From Rhodoferax lacus (GTDB lineage: Bacteria > Pseudomonadota > Gammaproteobacteria > Burkholderiales > Burkholderiaceae_C), in NCBI RefSeq assembly GCF_003415675.1, contig NZ_QFZK01000013.1, forward strand, positions 32,683 to 96,682: 64,000 bases of DNA. The letters are read 5' to 3'. Positions 44,949-53,452 of the stretch are shown piece after piece. The translations under genes were made by a program, and so were the position numbers. The notes beneath the pieces are model-generated. The model was not told the DNA's origin, made no database searches, and was given only the letters and a program-made list of their open reading frames with translations. The stretch's first letter is position 1. Every line of letters starts with the position of its first letter.

Positions 44949-46211
44949 TCACTTCCCGAACAACTTGCCCACGTGCTGCCACATGCGCAGCAGCAGGCCC
45001 GCGCGCTCCACATCGACGGCCGCGACCAGCGGGGCTTCGCCCACGGGCTTGCCGTTGGAGGTGGCGATCACTTTGCCGACCACAGCGCCCTTGGCCACCG
45101 GCGCCTCCAGGCCCGGCGTGAGCTCTACCGTGGTCTGCACCTGCTGGCCGCGCGGCACGGTCAACAGCCACGGTGCGCCCAACACCGCGTCCACCTTGTC
45201 GGCCTTGCCAAAGCTGATCTTGGCCGTGCCGACCACTGCGTTGGGCTGAATCGGGGTGGCCTTCTCGAAGCTGCTGAAGCCCCAACCGAGCAGGGTGCGC
45301 GTCTCATCCGCCCGCGCCTGCGCGCTGCTGGTGTTGAGGATGACCGTGATCAGGCGCATGTCGCTGCGCTTGGAGGAGGTGACCAGGCAGTAGCCTGCGT
45401 CTTCGGTGTGGCCGGTCTTGAGTCCGTCCACGGTCGGGTCGGTGTACAGCAGGGCATTGCGGTTGCCTTGCTTGATGCCGTTGTACTTGAAATCGCGTTC
45501 GGCGTAGATCGGGTAATAGTCCGCGCTGTCATGGATGATGGCGCGCGCCAGGATGGCGAGGTCACGCGCAGACGACTTGTGCGCCGGGTCGGGCAGGCCC
45601 GTGGGGTTCACAAAATTCGTGTGCGTCATGCCCAGGCGCTGGGCCTCGGCGTTCATCAGCTTGGCAAAGCCCGCTTCCGAGCCGGCCATGTGCTCGGCAA
45701 TCGCCTTGGAGGCGTCGTTGCCCGACTGGATGATGATGCCGCGCAGGATGTCGATGACCGTGGCCTGGCTGTTGAGCGGCAGGTACATGCACGACTCGGT
45801 GCTCGAACCCCGGCACCAGGCGTTCTCGCTCACAGAGACCAGGTCGGTTTGCTTGAGCTTGCCCGAGCGCAGCGCCTGCTCGATCAGGTAGCTGGTCATC
45901 ATCTTGGTAAGAGACGCCGGCGGCAGCGGCTCATCCGGGTTGGCCGCAGCGAGCACCTCGCCGGAGTCAAAGTCCATCAGCAGCCAGGCTTTGGCGGGCA
46001 AGGCCGGCGGGTTGCCCGCCAGGGCGGTCTGGGCGGCCAGTGCCGGCAAGGTGCTCACGGCGGCTGCGGCTTTCTTGGGAGTGACGGCCTTCTTGGCCTT
46101 TGCGGGCTTGTTTTCTTTGTGTGCGGCCGCAAAGGATGGCGCGCTGGGAACCAATGTGCTCGCGGCGATGGCGAAGAGGACGGGGAGAAGGGAGATATTT
46201 TTGGTTTGCAT
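44949..46211 (-). CDS. dacC: D-alanyl-D-alanine carboxypeptidase (PBP5/6 family)
   Basis: The 420-aa precursor has a signal peptide (to about residue 29) and a Lys/Ala-rich linker, then a Peptidase_S11 domain with the three penicillin-binding motifs: SLTKMMT, SGNDA and KTGHTEDAGYC. A C-terminal PBP5_C domain follows, ending in a short amphipathic tail (VERAGLLLRMWQHVGKLFG) for membrane attachment. It trims the terminal D-Ala of peptidoglycan side chains in the periplasm. Choice between dacA and dacC is nominal. Confidence 0.92.
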   Translation of the reverse strand: MQTKNISLLPVLFAIAASTLVPSAPSFAAAHKENKPAKAKKAVTPKKAAAAVSTLPALAAQTALAGNPPALPAKAWLLMDFDSGEVLAAANPDEPLPPASLTKMMTSYLIEQALRSGKLKQTDLVSVSENAWCRGSSTESCMYLPLNSQATVIDILRGIIIQSGNDASKAIAEHMAGSEAGFAKLMNAEAQRLGMTHTNFVNPTGLPDPAHKSSARDLAILARAIIHDSADYYPIYAERDFKYNGIKQGNRNALLYTDPTVDGLKTGHTEDAGYCLVTSSKRSDMRLITVILNTSSAQARADETRTLLGWGFSSFEKATPIQPNAVVGTAKISFGKADKVDAVLGAPWLLTVPRGQQVQTTVELTPGLEAPVAKGAVVGKVIATSNGKPVGEAPLVAAVDVERAGLLLRMWQHVGKLFGK

Positions 46212-46407
46212 GAAGTTCTCTGGCTAAGCCTTGATTGTCGCGTATCGGCCAGAAGCCCTGACTGCCCTGTGTGCCCTGCACCGCTGTGACGGCTTTGGTG
46301 TCATTTAGTACAGAATGGGTTGCAAAACTCCCATCCGATGCGTTGACGACGGCGAAGCATCGGCGCTCAACCCTCGCCCCGTTTTCTACTCTTGGGAATT
46401 AAACGAC

Positions 46408-46803
46408 ATGCAAACTGCCACGGCGATAACCGGACTGCTGCTTTGTCTCGCCATGCTCTGGAACCTGTTGCGCGAAGACCTGCGCCGCTTGGGCGGGGAG
46501 CAGACCGCAATCGGAAAGATCGTCGACATTCAAACTTCTGTCGACAGTGACAGAGTCAGCACCTACACGGCGGTCGTTCGGTTCGAGTCCGAGAACGGAC
46601 CCATGCAGTTTGTCGATGGTTTCAGCGGAACAAGTCGACCGCGCGAAGGCAGCAGCGTGACGGTGCGGTATCCCAACGGCCAGCCCCACCTCGCACAGAT
46701 CCCGCGACCGCTATTCAGGCTCCTGGCCTATGTCGTGACGACAGGTCTGGCCGTGTTCACGATCGCGATTCTTACCGGTGTGCTTACTGTCCCTGCGGGG
46801 TAG
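46408..46803 (+). CDS. DUF3592-type membrane protein
   Basis: The ATG at 46408 follows GGGAATTAAACGAC; the frame is open from 46315. The 131-aa product has a hydrophobic helix at each end (about residues 4-20 and 103-125). Between them is a beta-rich domain, TAIGKIVDIQTSVDSDRVS with a later YTAVVRFESENG segment and an SVTVRYPNGQPHLAQI motif, the DUF3592 pattern. Function is unknown. It is divergent from the carboxypeptidase gene. Confidence 0.75.
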   Translation: MQTATAITGLLLCLAMLWNLLREDLRRLGGEQTAIGKIVDIQTSVDSDRVSTYTAVVRFESENGPMQFVDGFSGTSRPREGSSVTVRYPNGQPHLAQIPRPLFRLLAYVVTTGLAVFTIAILTGVLTVPAG

Positions 46804-46896
46804 ACGGTTCAGATTGGCAACGGTGCACCCTGTGGGTGTACAAGTGGGTGCCTTGACGGCAGATTTCGGCAAGGGGATTTCCTGAGCAGGAGATCG

Positions 46897-46913
46897 TCTA
46901 CACGTTGTGTAGA
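46897..46913. promoter_or_regulatory. Inverted repeat TCTACAC-GTT-GTGTAGA
   Basis: This is a perfect 7-3-7 repeat, followed by TTGAGC, then about 18 bases, then TAATCG, a possible promoter. It lies in the gap (46804-47046) before the restriction-modification remnants, so it may be the operator of the original locus. No regulator gene is left beside it. Confidence 0.4.
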
Positions 46914-47046
46914 GAATTGAGCTGAAGCCCTCCCGCCTCATAATCGAGGCATCAAGACACGTAACTGCATAGGCCAAGCGTCACAATGAATAGCAACCCG
47001 CCACCTGCATTGCCTTTCTGTCCGTAGCCAACGCACTTTCTCCTCC

Positions 47047-47282
47047 ATGCCTTCATCCAAGTTCACCTACGATCTGCCGCCTGGAGCGACTAGCCACGCC
47101 GTCAAAGAAGAGCACATCTAATACGGCTTCATTGGCAAGCTTCAGAACCTGAAGTACGAATACCGCGTCGATATCCGCGACCGCGCCGCGCTGGAAAAGA
47201 ACTTTCGGGAGAAGTTCGAGGCCCTCAACCGCGTCAAGCTGACCGAAGCCGAGTTCTCCAGGCTGCTGGATGAAATCGTCAC
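47047..47282 (+). pseudogene. hsdR': Type I restriction R subunit, N-terminal fragment
   Basis: From the ATG at 47047 the frame reads MPSSKFTYDLPPGATSHAV, hits an in-frame TAA at about 47119-47121, then continues as FIGKLQNLKYEYRVDIRDR and FREKFEALNRVKLTEAEFSRLLDEIVTP. This matches the start of HsdR. The next codons switch directly into HsdS sequence. About 900 residues, including the helicase part, are gone. Confidence 0.75.
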
Positions 47283-47435
47283 CCCGAGATCGATGAGCAA
47301 CAACGTATCGTCTCGTGCCTGAGCAGCCTCGACGAGTTGATCACCTTGGAGTCACAAAAGTTCGCAGCCCTCAAGACCCACAAGAAAGGTCTGATGCAGC
47401 AGCTTTCCCCATCCCCGGAGGCAGTTGAAGTATGA
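47283..47435 (+). pseudogene. hsdS': Type I restriction S subunit, C-terminal fragment
   Basis: In a frame shifted relative to hsdR', the sequence reads EIDEQQRIVSCLSSLDELI and later KFAALKTHKKGLMQQLSPSP, the conserved ending of HsdS (the coiled coil after the second target-recognition domain). It ends with a TGA that overlaps the ATG of the next gene. The recognition domains are missing, so it is a deletion remnant. Confidence 0.78.
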
Positions 47436-48092
47436 GCGCCCTGATCCTTTACACCGCCGAAGACGGCCGCAGCCAGATCAAGCTGCGGGCTAAAGACCAA
47501 ACGGTCTGGCTGACGCAGCGTGAAATGGCCGAGCTCTTTGACGTGAGCACTGACAACGTGGGGCTGCACCTCAAGAACATCTTCAAGGACGGGGAGCTGG
47601 AGGAGAAATCAGTTACCGAGGAATCCTCGGTAACTGCCGCCGACGGCAAAAACTACCTGACCAAGCTCTACAAGCTCGACGCCATCCTCGCTGTCGGCTA
47701 CCGCGTGCGCTCACCGCGTGGCGTGCAGTTCCGCCGCTGGGCGTCCACTGTCCTGAAGGAGTACCTGGTCGAGGGCTTCGTGATGGACGACGAGCGGATG
47801 AAGAACCCCGACGGCCGTCCGGATTACTTCGACGCGATGCTGGCGCGCATTCGGGACTCCGAGAAGCGCTTTTTGCCAAAAGGTGCGCGATCAGATCATC
47901 TCGTCCAACGGCTTCCCGCTACTCACCCACACCGGCACCATCAGCCATGGGCAGATGGAAGCGCGCACGGGGGAGCTTTACACCCGGTTCGACCAAGACC
48001 GCAAACGGGCGGACGCCAACGCGGCTGATCAGCAGGACGCAGCCGACCTCCAAGCGCTGGAAACCAAGATCAAACGACGCCCCAAAAAATGA
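47432..48092 (+). pseudogene. rhuM': RhuM-family protein, frameshifted and internally deleted
   Basis: The first ~147 codons match the RhuM/DUF4062-neighbour family found inside type I R-M operons (VWLTQREMAELFDVSTDNVGLHLKNIF, YLTKLYKLDAILAVGYRVRS). After SEKRF the frame is lost at a T-run (TTTTT near 47872); removing one T restores FCQKVRD. The sequence then jumps to the RhuM C-terminus IISSNGFPLLTHTGTISHGQM, so roughly 120-150 residues are deleted. The stop codon overlaps the start of hsdM'. Confidence 0.75.
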
Positions 48093-48262
48093 CCGAGACC
48101 AATCAAAGGCAACTGGGCAACACGCTCTGGAGCATCGCCGACCAACTGCGCGGGGCCATGGATGCGGACGACTTCCGTGATTGCATGCTGTCCTTTCTGT
48201 TCCTGCGCTACCTCTCCGACAACTACGAAACGGCCGCAAAGAAGGAACTGGGTAAGGACTAG
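48089..48262 (+). pseudogene. hsdM': Type I modification subunit, N-terminal fragment
   Basis: The 57 codons read MTETNQRQLGNTLWSIADQ and LRGAMDADDFRDCMLSFLFL, then RYLSDNYETAAKKELGKD, the HsdM N-terminus. A TAG at 48260-48262 ends the frame. The methyltransferase domain is absent. The following 213 bases to ahpC contain a short open stretch (VDDVYVHLDGTWLFPV) that I cannot assign, and the ahpC promoter region. Confidence 0.78.
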
Positions 48263-48475
48263 CTGGCAACGGGAGAAGTCGACGATGTGTATGTGCATTT
48301 GGATGGCACCTGGCTATTCCCAGTCAAGCCATTGCCTATGCACCCCATTGAAACAAACCATGGCCCGGGGGGTGCAGGGCAGCATAAATCGCGGTATTCT
48401 CGCTACCAGTGAATAGCTAGCGTCAATCGAAAGTCTTCACTCCATCGTCATTTAACCTCTTTAGGAGATTCAACC

Positions 48476-49039
48476 ATGTCCCTGATCAACACCCCCGTCC
48501 AGCCCTTTGCCACCACGGCCTTTCACAACGGCAAGTTCGTCCCCGTGACGCAAGACTCCTTCAAGGGCAAGTGGTCCGTCGTGATCTTCATGCCGGCAGC
48601 CTTCACCTTCAACTGCCCCACCGAAGTGGAAGACGCGGCCAACAACTACGCTGAATTCCAGAAGGCCGGTGCCGAGGTCTACATCGTCACCACCGACACG
48701 CATTTCTCGCACAAGGTCTGGCACGAGACTTCGCCTGCCGTGGGCAAGGCCAAGTTCCCTCTGGTGGGCGACCCCACCCATACCCTGACCCGCGCGTTTG
48801 ACGTGCATATTGAAGAAGAAGGCCTGGCACTGCGCGGCACCTTCGTGATCAACCCCGACGGCATCATCAAGACCCTGGAAATCCACTCCAACGAAATCGC
48901 CCGTGACGTGGGTGAAACCCTGCGCAAGCTGAAAGCTGCCCAGTACACCGCCGCTCACCCCGGTGAAGTCTGCCCCGCCAAGTGGAAAGAGGGCGAGAAG
49001 ACCCTGGCTCCTTCCCTGGACCTGGTTGGCAAGATCTAA
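48476..49039 (+). CDS. ahpC: Alkyl hydroperoxide reductase peroxiredoxin subunit
   Basis: The 187-aa typical 2-Cys peroxiredoxin has its peroxidatic Cys in FTFNCPTE and its resolving Cys in GEVCPAKW near the C-terminus. It reduces hydrogen peroxide and organic hydroperoxides and is recycled by AhpF, encoded 166 bases downstream. AGGAG at 48462 is a good ribosome-binding site. The upstream region (48263-48475) includes AATAGCTAGCG near 48412, only loosely like an OxyR half-site. Confidence 0.96.
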   Translation: MSLINTPVQPFATTAFHNGKFVPVTQDSFKGKWSVVIFMPAAFTFNCPTEVEDAANNYAEFQKAGAEVYIVTTDTHFSHKVWHETSPAVGKAKFPLVGDPTHTLTRAFDVHIEEEGLALRGTFVINPDGIIKTLEIHSNEIARDVGETLRKLKAAQYTAAHPGEVCPAKWKEGEKTLAPSLDLVGKI

Positions 49040-49077
49040 GTAGTAGCTCAGAAATAGCTCAGCAGTCGCTCAGCTCG

Positions 49078-49105
49078 AAGGGGTGCGCCAACAGGGGCGC
49101 CCCTT
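49078..49105 (+). other. Imperfect GC-rich hairpin between ahpC and ahpF
   Basis: AAGGGGTGCGCC (49078-49089) can pair with GGCGCCCCTT (49096-49105) with a small bulge. No U-tract follows, so it is more likely a processing or differential-expression hairpin than a full terminator. It is preceded by three copies of GCTCAG at about 49046-49073. Confidence 0.45.
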
Positions 49106-49205
49106 CCGTCAGAGCCATTGCCCCACCCGTATTGCTCCCGTCCGCGCGCCATCCGCGCATTGCGTCCCACCGCGCCACAAGCGCGAAACCCTAGAAGGAA
49201 ACACC

Positions 49206-50801
49206 ATGCTTGAATCCACCATGAAGACCCAGTTGCAGACGTATCTGGGCATGCTGCGCCAGCCCATCCGCCTGATCGCCACGCTGGACGACAGCGCGCG
49301 CTCTGCCGAACTGCGCGAGCTGCTGGTGGAAATCGCCAGCCTGTCCGACAAGGTGAGCCTGGATGAGTCGGGCACCGATGCGCGCACCCCCTCGTTTGTG
49401 ATTGCCCGCGAAGGCGAGACCACCGGCGTGCGCTTTGCCGCCATCCCGCTGGGCCATGAGTTCACCTCGCTGGTGCTGGCGCTCTTGTGGACCGGTGGCC
49501 ACCCACCCAAGGTGGAGCCCGAAGTGCTGGAGCAGATCAAGGCCCTGGACGGCGACTTCAATTTTGAAGTCTATATGTCCCTGTCCTGCCACAACTGCCC
49601 GGACGTGGTGCAGGCAGCCACCCTGATGGCCGTGTTCAACCCCCGCGTGCACACCACCGTGATTGACGGCGCGCTCAACCAGGCCGAGGTGGACCGCCGC
49701 CAGGTCATGGCCGTGCCCATGGTGTTCCTGAACGACGCGCTGTTTGGCTCGGGCCGCATGCTGCTGGAAGAAATGGTGGCCAAGCTCGACGTGCACTCCG
49801 AGCAGCGCGAAGCCGCCAAGCTCACGGCCAAGGCACCCTTCGATGTGCTCATCGTGGGTGGTGGCCCCGCCGGTGCCGCAGCCGCCGTGTACGCCGCGCG
49901 CAAGGGCATCCGCGTGGGCGTGGCCGCCGAGCGCTTTGGCGGCCAGACCAATGACACCATGGCCATCGAGAACTACATCTCGGTGCTGGAGACTGACGGC
50001 CCCAAGTTCGCCGCCGCACTGGAAGCGCAGGTGCGCCACTACGAGGTGGACATCATGAACCTGCAGCGCGCCGACAAAATCATCCCCGCAAGTGAGGCCG
50101 GTGGCTTGATCAGCGTGCAGATGGCCAATGGCGCCAGCCTGCAGGCCAAGAGCGTGATCCTGTCTACGGGTGCGCGTTGGCGCAATGTGAATGTGCCGGG
50201 AGAGTCCCAGTACAAGAACAAGGGCGTGGCCTATTGCCCGCATTGCGACGGCCCGCTGTTCAAGGGCAAGCATGTGGCCGTGATTGGCGGCGGCAACTCC
50301 GGTGTGGAAGCCGCCATCGACCTGGCTGGTGTGGTCAAGCACGTCACCCTGGTGGAGTTTGCCGATGCGCTCAAGGCCGATGCGGTGCTGGTCAACAAAC
50401 TCAAGAGCCTGCCCAACGTCACCATCCACGTGAACGCGCAGACCACCGAGATCACCGGCGACGGCCAAAAGGTCAACGGCCTGCGCTTCAAGGACCGGGC
50501 CTCGGAAGCCGAACACCATGTGGAACTTGAAGGTGTGTTCGTGCAAATCGGCCTGGTGCCCAACACCGAGTTCCTGAAGGGCACCGTGGAGCTCAGCCGC
50601 TTTGGCGAGATCGTCATCGATGCCAAGGGCCACACCAATGTGCCCGGCGTGTTTGCCGCTGGTGACTGCACCACCGTGCCCTACAAGCAGATCGTGATCG
50701 CGGCCGGCGACGGCGCCAAGGCGGCCTTGAGCGCCTTTGACTTCCTGATCCGCTCGCCGCTGGTGGCCAGCAGCCCGGCCAAGGAACTGGCAACGGCATA
50801 A
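49206..50801 (+). CDS. ahpF: Alkyl hydroperoxide reductase flavoprotein subunit
   Basis: The ATG at 49206 follows AAGGAAAC; an open extension to 49083 is not used. The 531-aa protein has an N-terminal tandem thioredoxin-fold domain with the CHNCPD redox pair, an FAD-binding motif ([18 protein letters not shown]), a second redox pair CPHCDG, an NAD-binding motif ([17 protein letters not shown]) and the final FAD segment [16 protein letters not shown]. It passes electrons from NADH to AhpC. Confidence 0.96.
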   Translation: MLESTMKTQLQTYLGMLRQPIRLIATLDDSARSAELRELLVEIASLSDKVSLDESGTDARTPSFVIAREGETTGVRFAAIPLGHEFTSLVLALLWTGGHPPKVEPEVLEQIKALDGDFNFEVYMSLSCHNCPDVVQAATLMAVFNPRVHTTVIDGALNQAEVDRRQVMAVPMVFLNDALFGSGRMLLEEMVAKLDVHSEQREAAKLTAKAPFDVLIVGGGPAGAAAAVYAARKGIRVGVAAERFGGQTNDTMAIENYISVLETDGPKFAAALEAQVRHYEVDIMNLQRADKIIPASEAGGLISVQMANGASLQAKSVILSTGARWRNVNVPGESQYKNKGVAYCPHCDGPLFKGKHVAVIGGGNSGVEAAIDLAGVVKHVTLVEFADALKADAVLVNKLKSLPNVTIHVNAQTTEITGDGQKVNGLRFKDRASEAEHHVELEGVFVQIGLVPNTEFLKGTVELSRFGEIVIDAKGHTNVPGVFAAGDCTTVPYKQIVIAAGDGAKAALSAFDFLIRSPLVASSPAKELATA

Positions 50802-50938
50802 GAAAACAGGGTGCAGGCAGTTCCGGGCACCGGCGCTGCCTGCGAACAGGCCAGTGAATTCAGATGACCGGCTTGCGTTCGACTTAAGGAGTTTTGAGCG
50901 CTAGTATTGCCCCATCGCCACCCAACGGAATCCAGACC

Positions 50939-51166
50939 ATGAACACTCAGCTCTTGCAGCAAGCGCGTGTGCTCGACATTGACGAGCAAATCGAACTGGT
51001 AGAGGCTATTTGGGATGGCATCGTTAGTCGTGGTGCCGTGCCGTCTTTGACGCCAGCCCAGAAGATGGAACTCGACCGCCGCCTTGCAGACCATCTTGCC
51101 AATCCTGATGACGTTGTACCCTGGAGTGAAGTAAAGGCAGCGGCTATTGCCAACACCAGGCAATGA
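50939..51166 (+). CDS. Addiction-module antitoxin (TIGR02574-like)
   Basis: The 75-aa protein starts at the ATG at 50939 (MNTQLLQQARVLDIDEQIEL) and follows the pattern of small antitoxins paired with RelE/ParE toxins (VEAIWDGIVSRG, then PWSEVKAAAI). Its end overlaps the toxin start by 4 bases. The toxin is truncated, so the antitoxin is probably no longer needed. Confidence 0.75.
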   Translation: MNTQLLQQARVLDIDEQIELVEAIWDGIVSRGAVPSLTPAQKMELDRRLADHLANPDDVVPWSEVKAAAIANTRQ

Positions 51167-51360
51167 GTTTGCAGGTTACTTTTCTTCGTGCTGCCAGTGC
51201 GGAGTTCATTGAAGCAAGCGGGTGGTATGAGTCTAAGCGCGTAGGTCTTGCACTTGAGTTCATGGCAGCAGGGACCCTCGCATTTGGCAAGCAAGGGTCT
51301 GAACTTCCCCATGGCGACCTATCTGAGCGAAAATTCTTTCTAACAACAACATCCAGATAG
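51163..51360 (+). pseudogene. ParE/RelE-family toxin, truncated
   Basis: Residues 1-34 (MSLQVTFLRAASAEFIEASG and WYESKRVGLALEFMA) match ParE-type toxins. After that the expected core and C-terminus, including the basic catalytic or binding residues, are replaced by unrelated sequence that stops at 51360. The tail ends 6 bases before the RpiR regulator start, so the break looks like a deletion joining the toxin gene to the leader of the next gene. Confidence 0.7.
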
Positions 51361-51366
51361 AACACC

Positions 51367-52233
51367 ATGGCAACTGCGACCTCTGCTACCCCCCCGCGCC
51401 CCAGCGCGGACCAAACCATCAAGCGCATCTCGGCCGAGTACGAATCCTTAAGCAAGCAGCTCAAGGTGATCGCCCTGCACATCGAGAAGAACCGCGACCA
51501 TGTGGGCATAGAAGGCATTCAGGAGCTGGCCCGCCAGTGCGGCGTGCAGCCCTCGGCGGTGGTGCGCTTTGCCAAGCACTTTGGCTTCTCGGGTTTCAGT
51601 GAGTTGCAGGCCATCTTCCGCGACAACCTCTCGCGCCAGCTCGCCCCCAGCCGCAACTACAAGGCGCGCATCCGCGACCTGATCGAGTCCGGCAGCAACA
51701 CCCTCTCCAGCATCGACATTGCCAAGGAGTTTCTGGCGGGCAGTGTGGCGGGCATGCATGAGCTCCAAAGCAGCCTGGACGCCGCCGCATTGAAGAAGGC
51801 GGTGGACCTGCTGGCAGCCAGCGACTGCATCTGGGTGGCGGCCTCGCGCCGCTCCTTCCCCGTCGCCGCCTATCTGGAGTACGCCCTGCAGCACACCGAC
51901 AAGCGCATCTGCCTGGTCAGTGGCCTGGGCAGCATGCACCAGGGGCAGGTGCGCTCGGTGCGCCGGGGCGATGTGATGATTGCCATCTCGTTTTCGCCCT
52001 ACGCCGAGGAAACCCTTGCCGTGGCCAAAGCGGCCACCGAACGCGGTGCCAAGCTGGTGGCCATATCGGACAGCCGCATGAGCCCGTTGGCCAAGCTGGC
52101 CCATGTGACGCTGGTGGTGCAGGACAACTCCACGCTGGGGTTTCGCTCACTCTCAAGCACCATGGGCCTGGCGCAAAGCCTGTTCATTGCCCTGGCCTAC
52201 ACGCTGGAGCTGCCTTACAAACCGACTGTATAA
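51367..52233 (+). CDS. MurR/RpiR-family regulator, probable inositol regulator
   Basis: The 288-aa protein has an N-terminal HTH_6 domain (GIQELARQCGVQPSAVVRFAKHFGFSGFSEL) and a C-terminal SIS sugar-phosphate-binding domain (about residues 140-270, VAASRRSFPVAAYLEYAL, ISFSPYAEETLAVAKAA). RpiR-type IolR represses inositol genes in rhizobia. The gene is followed by iolG, and both iolG and the distant iolC have GAA-N6-TTC palindromes upstream. A role as IolR is well supported by context but not proven. Confidence 0.88.
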   Translation: MATATSATPPRPSADQTIKRISAEYESLSKQLKVIALHIEKNRDHVGIEGIQELARQCGVQPSAVVRFAKHFGFSGFSELQAIFRDNLSRQLAPSRNYKARIRDLIESGSNTLSSIDIAKEFLAGSVAGMHELQSSLDAAALKKAVDLLAASDCIWVAASRRSFPVAAYLEYALQHTDKRICLVSGLGSMHQGQVRSVRRGDVMIAISFSPYAEETLAVAKAATERGAKLVAISDSRMSPLAKLAHVTLVVQDNSTLGFRSLSSTMGLAQSLFIALAYTLELPYKPTV

Positions 52234-52346
52234 GAGCCCCCACGCTTGTCACTGCGTGTACTGTGCTGCCCCCTCAGGGGGCTAATCCCGCTTGGGGCGG
52301 CCCGGCGCGGGATTGTCGAGAGCCCCCACAGTTGCGCACTGCGTGT
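52234..52346. repeat. Comamonadaceae-type intergenic repeat with internal hairpin
   Basis: Two related copies start GAGCCCCCAC and end CACTGCGTGT: 52234-52259 and about 52318-52346. Between them is GCCCCC-TCA-GGGGGC (52268-52282), a perfect hairpin, followed by GC-rich sequence (52291-52313). Similar mosaic elements are scattered in intergenic regions of this family. It may act as terminator for the regulator gene. Confidence 0.6.
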
Positions 52347-52349
52347 CTG

Positions 52350-52367
52350 TTTGAAACCATATTCAAA
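52350..52367. promoter_or_regulatory. Operator candidate TTTGAA-N6-TTCAAA in the iolG promoter
   Basis: These are perfect 6-bp arms at 52350-52355 and 52362-52367. They overlap TATAAT (52368-52373), a consensus -10 box, so a bound repressor would block transcription of iolG (ATG at 52418). The core GAA-N6-TTC is shared with the palindrome at 5866-5877 upstream of iolC. Confidence 0.55.
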
Positions 52368-52417
52368 TATAATCCACATTAGAAATTTCTTTCCAAACCT
52401 CCGACCAGAGAATTCCC

Positions 52418-53413
52418 ATGAAAAACGTTGCAGTATTTGGCGCAGGCCGCATTGGCCGCATCCACGCTTCCAACCTGGCGGCCCTTCCGGGCGTGCAGCT
52501 GAAATACGTGTTTGACCCAGTGCCCGCGGCCGCTGCCGAACTGGCGCAAAAGCATGGCGCGCAGGTGGCCACCATTGAGGCCGCGCTGGCCGACAAGAGT
52601 GTGGATGCCGTGGCCATCTGCTCCTCCACCGACACCCACAGCGACCTGATCACCCGTGCGGCCGCTGCGGGAAAGCACATCTTCTGCGAAAAGCCGGTAG
52701 ACCTGTCCGTGGCCCGCGCGGTGGCCTGCGGCGAAGCCGTCAAGGCGGCAGGCGTGTCTTGCATGATCGGCTTCCAGCGCCGTTTCGACCCCACCTTCAA
52801 CGACGCCAGCCGCCGTCTGGCTGCCGGTGAAATCGGCGCGCCCGAGAGCCTCATCATCACCAGCCGCGACCCCGGCGCCCCACCGGTGGAATACATCAAG
52901 GCGTCTGGCGGCATCTTTCGCGATATGCTGATCCATGACTTCGATGTGTTCCGCTGGATTCTCTGCGCCGACGGCGACGAAGCCGCCTGGCTGAGCGCCA
53001 CCGCCTCCGTGCTGACCGACCCGGCCATTGGCGCGGCCGGTGATTACGACAGCACCGCCGTCACCATCCGCACCCAGAAGGGCCGCCTGTGCCAGATCAA
53101 CACCACGCGCCGCGCGGCGTATGGCTACGACCAGCGCTTTGAGGTGCTGGGCTCGTTGGGCCTGCTGCAATGTGGCAACCACACACCCACCGAGGTGGTG
53201 CAGTGGAATGCGGCTGGCATCCATGCCGACAAGCCCGAGGCCTTCTTCCTGCAGCGCTACGCTGCCGCCTACCGTCTGGAGATCGAGCACTTCTTTGAAT
53301 GCCTGCAGTCCGGTGCGCCCTTCAAGACCACCGTGGCCGACGGCGTGGCTGCGCAAAAGCTGGCCGATGCCGCAACGCTGAGCGCCCAAAGCGGACAGCC
53401 GGTCCTGTTCTAA
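52418..53413 (+). CDS. iolG: Myo-inositol 2-dehydrogenase (Gfo/Idh/MocA family)
   Basis: The 331-aa oxidoreductase has an N-terminal Rossmann domain (GAGRIGRIHASNLAALPG) and the EKPVDLS motif with the catalytic Lys. The C-terminal domain contains GGIFRDMLIHDFDVFRWIL, with the Asp/His pair of inositol dehydrogenases. It oxidises myo-inositol to scyllo-inosose, the entry step that the distant iolCDEB operon lacks. AGAG precedes the ATG. Confidence 0.92.
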   Translation: MKNVAVFGAGRIGRIHASNLAALPGVQLKYVFDPVPAAAAELAQKHGAQVATIEAALADKSVDAVAICSSTDTHSDLITRAAAAGKHIFCEKPVDLSVARAVACGEAVKAAGVSCMIGFQRRFDPTFNDASRRLAAGEIGAPESLIITSRDPGAPPVEYIKASGGIFRDMLIHDFDVFRWILCADGDEAAWLSATASVLTDPAIGAAGDYDSTAVTIRTQKGRLCQINTTRRAAYGYDQRFEVLGSLGLLQCGNHTPTEVVQWNAAGIHADKPEAFFLQRYAAAYRLEIEHFFECLQSGAPFKTTVADGVAAQKLADAATLSAQSGQPVLF

Positions 53414-53425
53414 GCCCAGGGCCAA

Positions 53426-53451
53426 GCAGGCCGCGGCACGCCCCGGCCTGC
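53426..53451. terminator. Hairpin between convergent genes
   Basis: GCAGGCCG (53426-53433) pairs perfectly with CGGCCTGC (53444-53451) across a 10-base loop. It lies in the 39-base gap between the ends of iolG and the GGDEF/EAL gene. The T-tract is weak on the plus strand (CTATTTG), so termination efficiency is uncertain. Confidence 0.5.
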
Positions 53452-53452
53452 G

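Noticed and set aside
48400..48440. OxyR site upstream of ahpC
   Set aside because: Only one ATAG-like half-site can be seen; the four-part spacing is not met.
49191..50633. 480-codon minus-strand frame opposite ahpF
   Set aside because: Antisense to a fully conserved ahpF; His/Gly/Ala-rich shadow.
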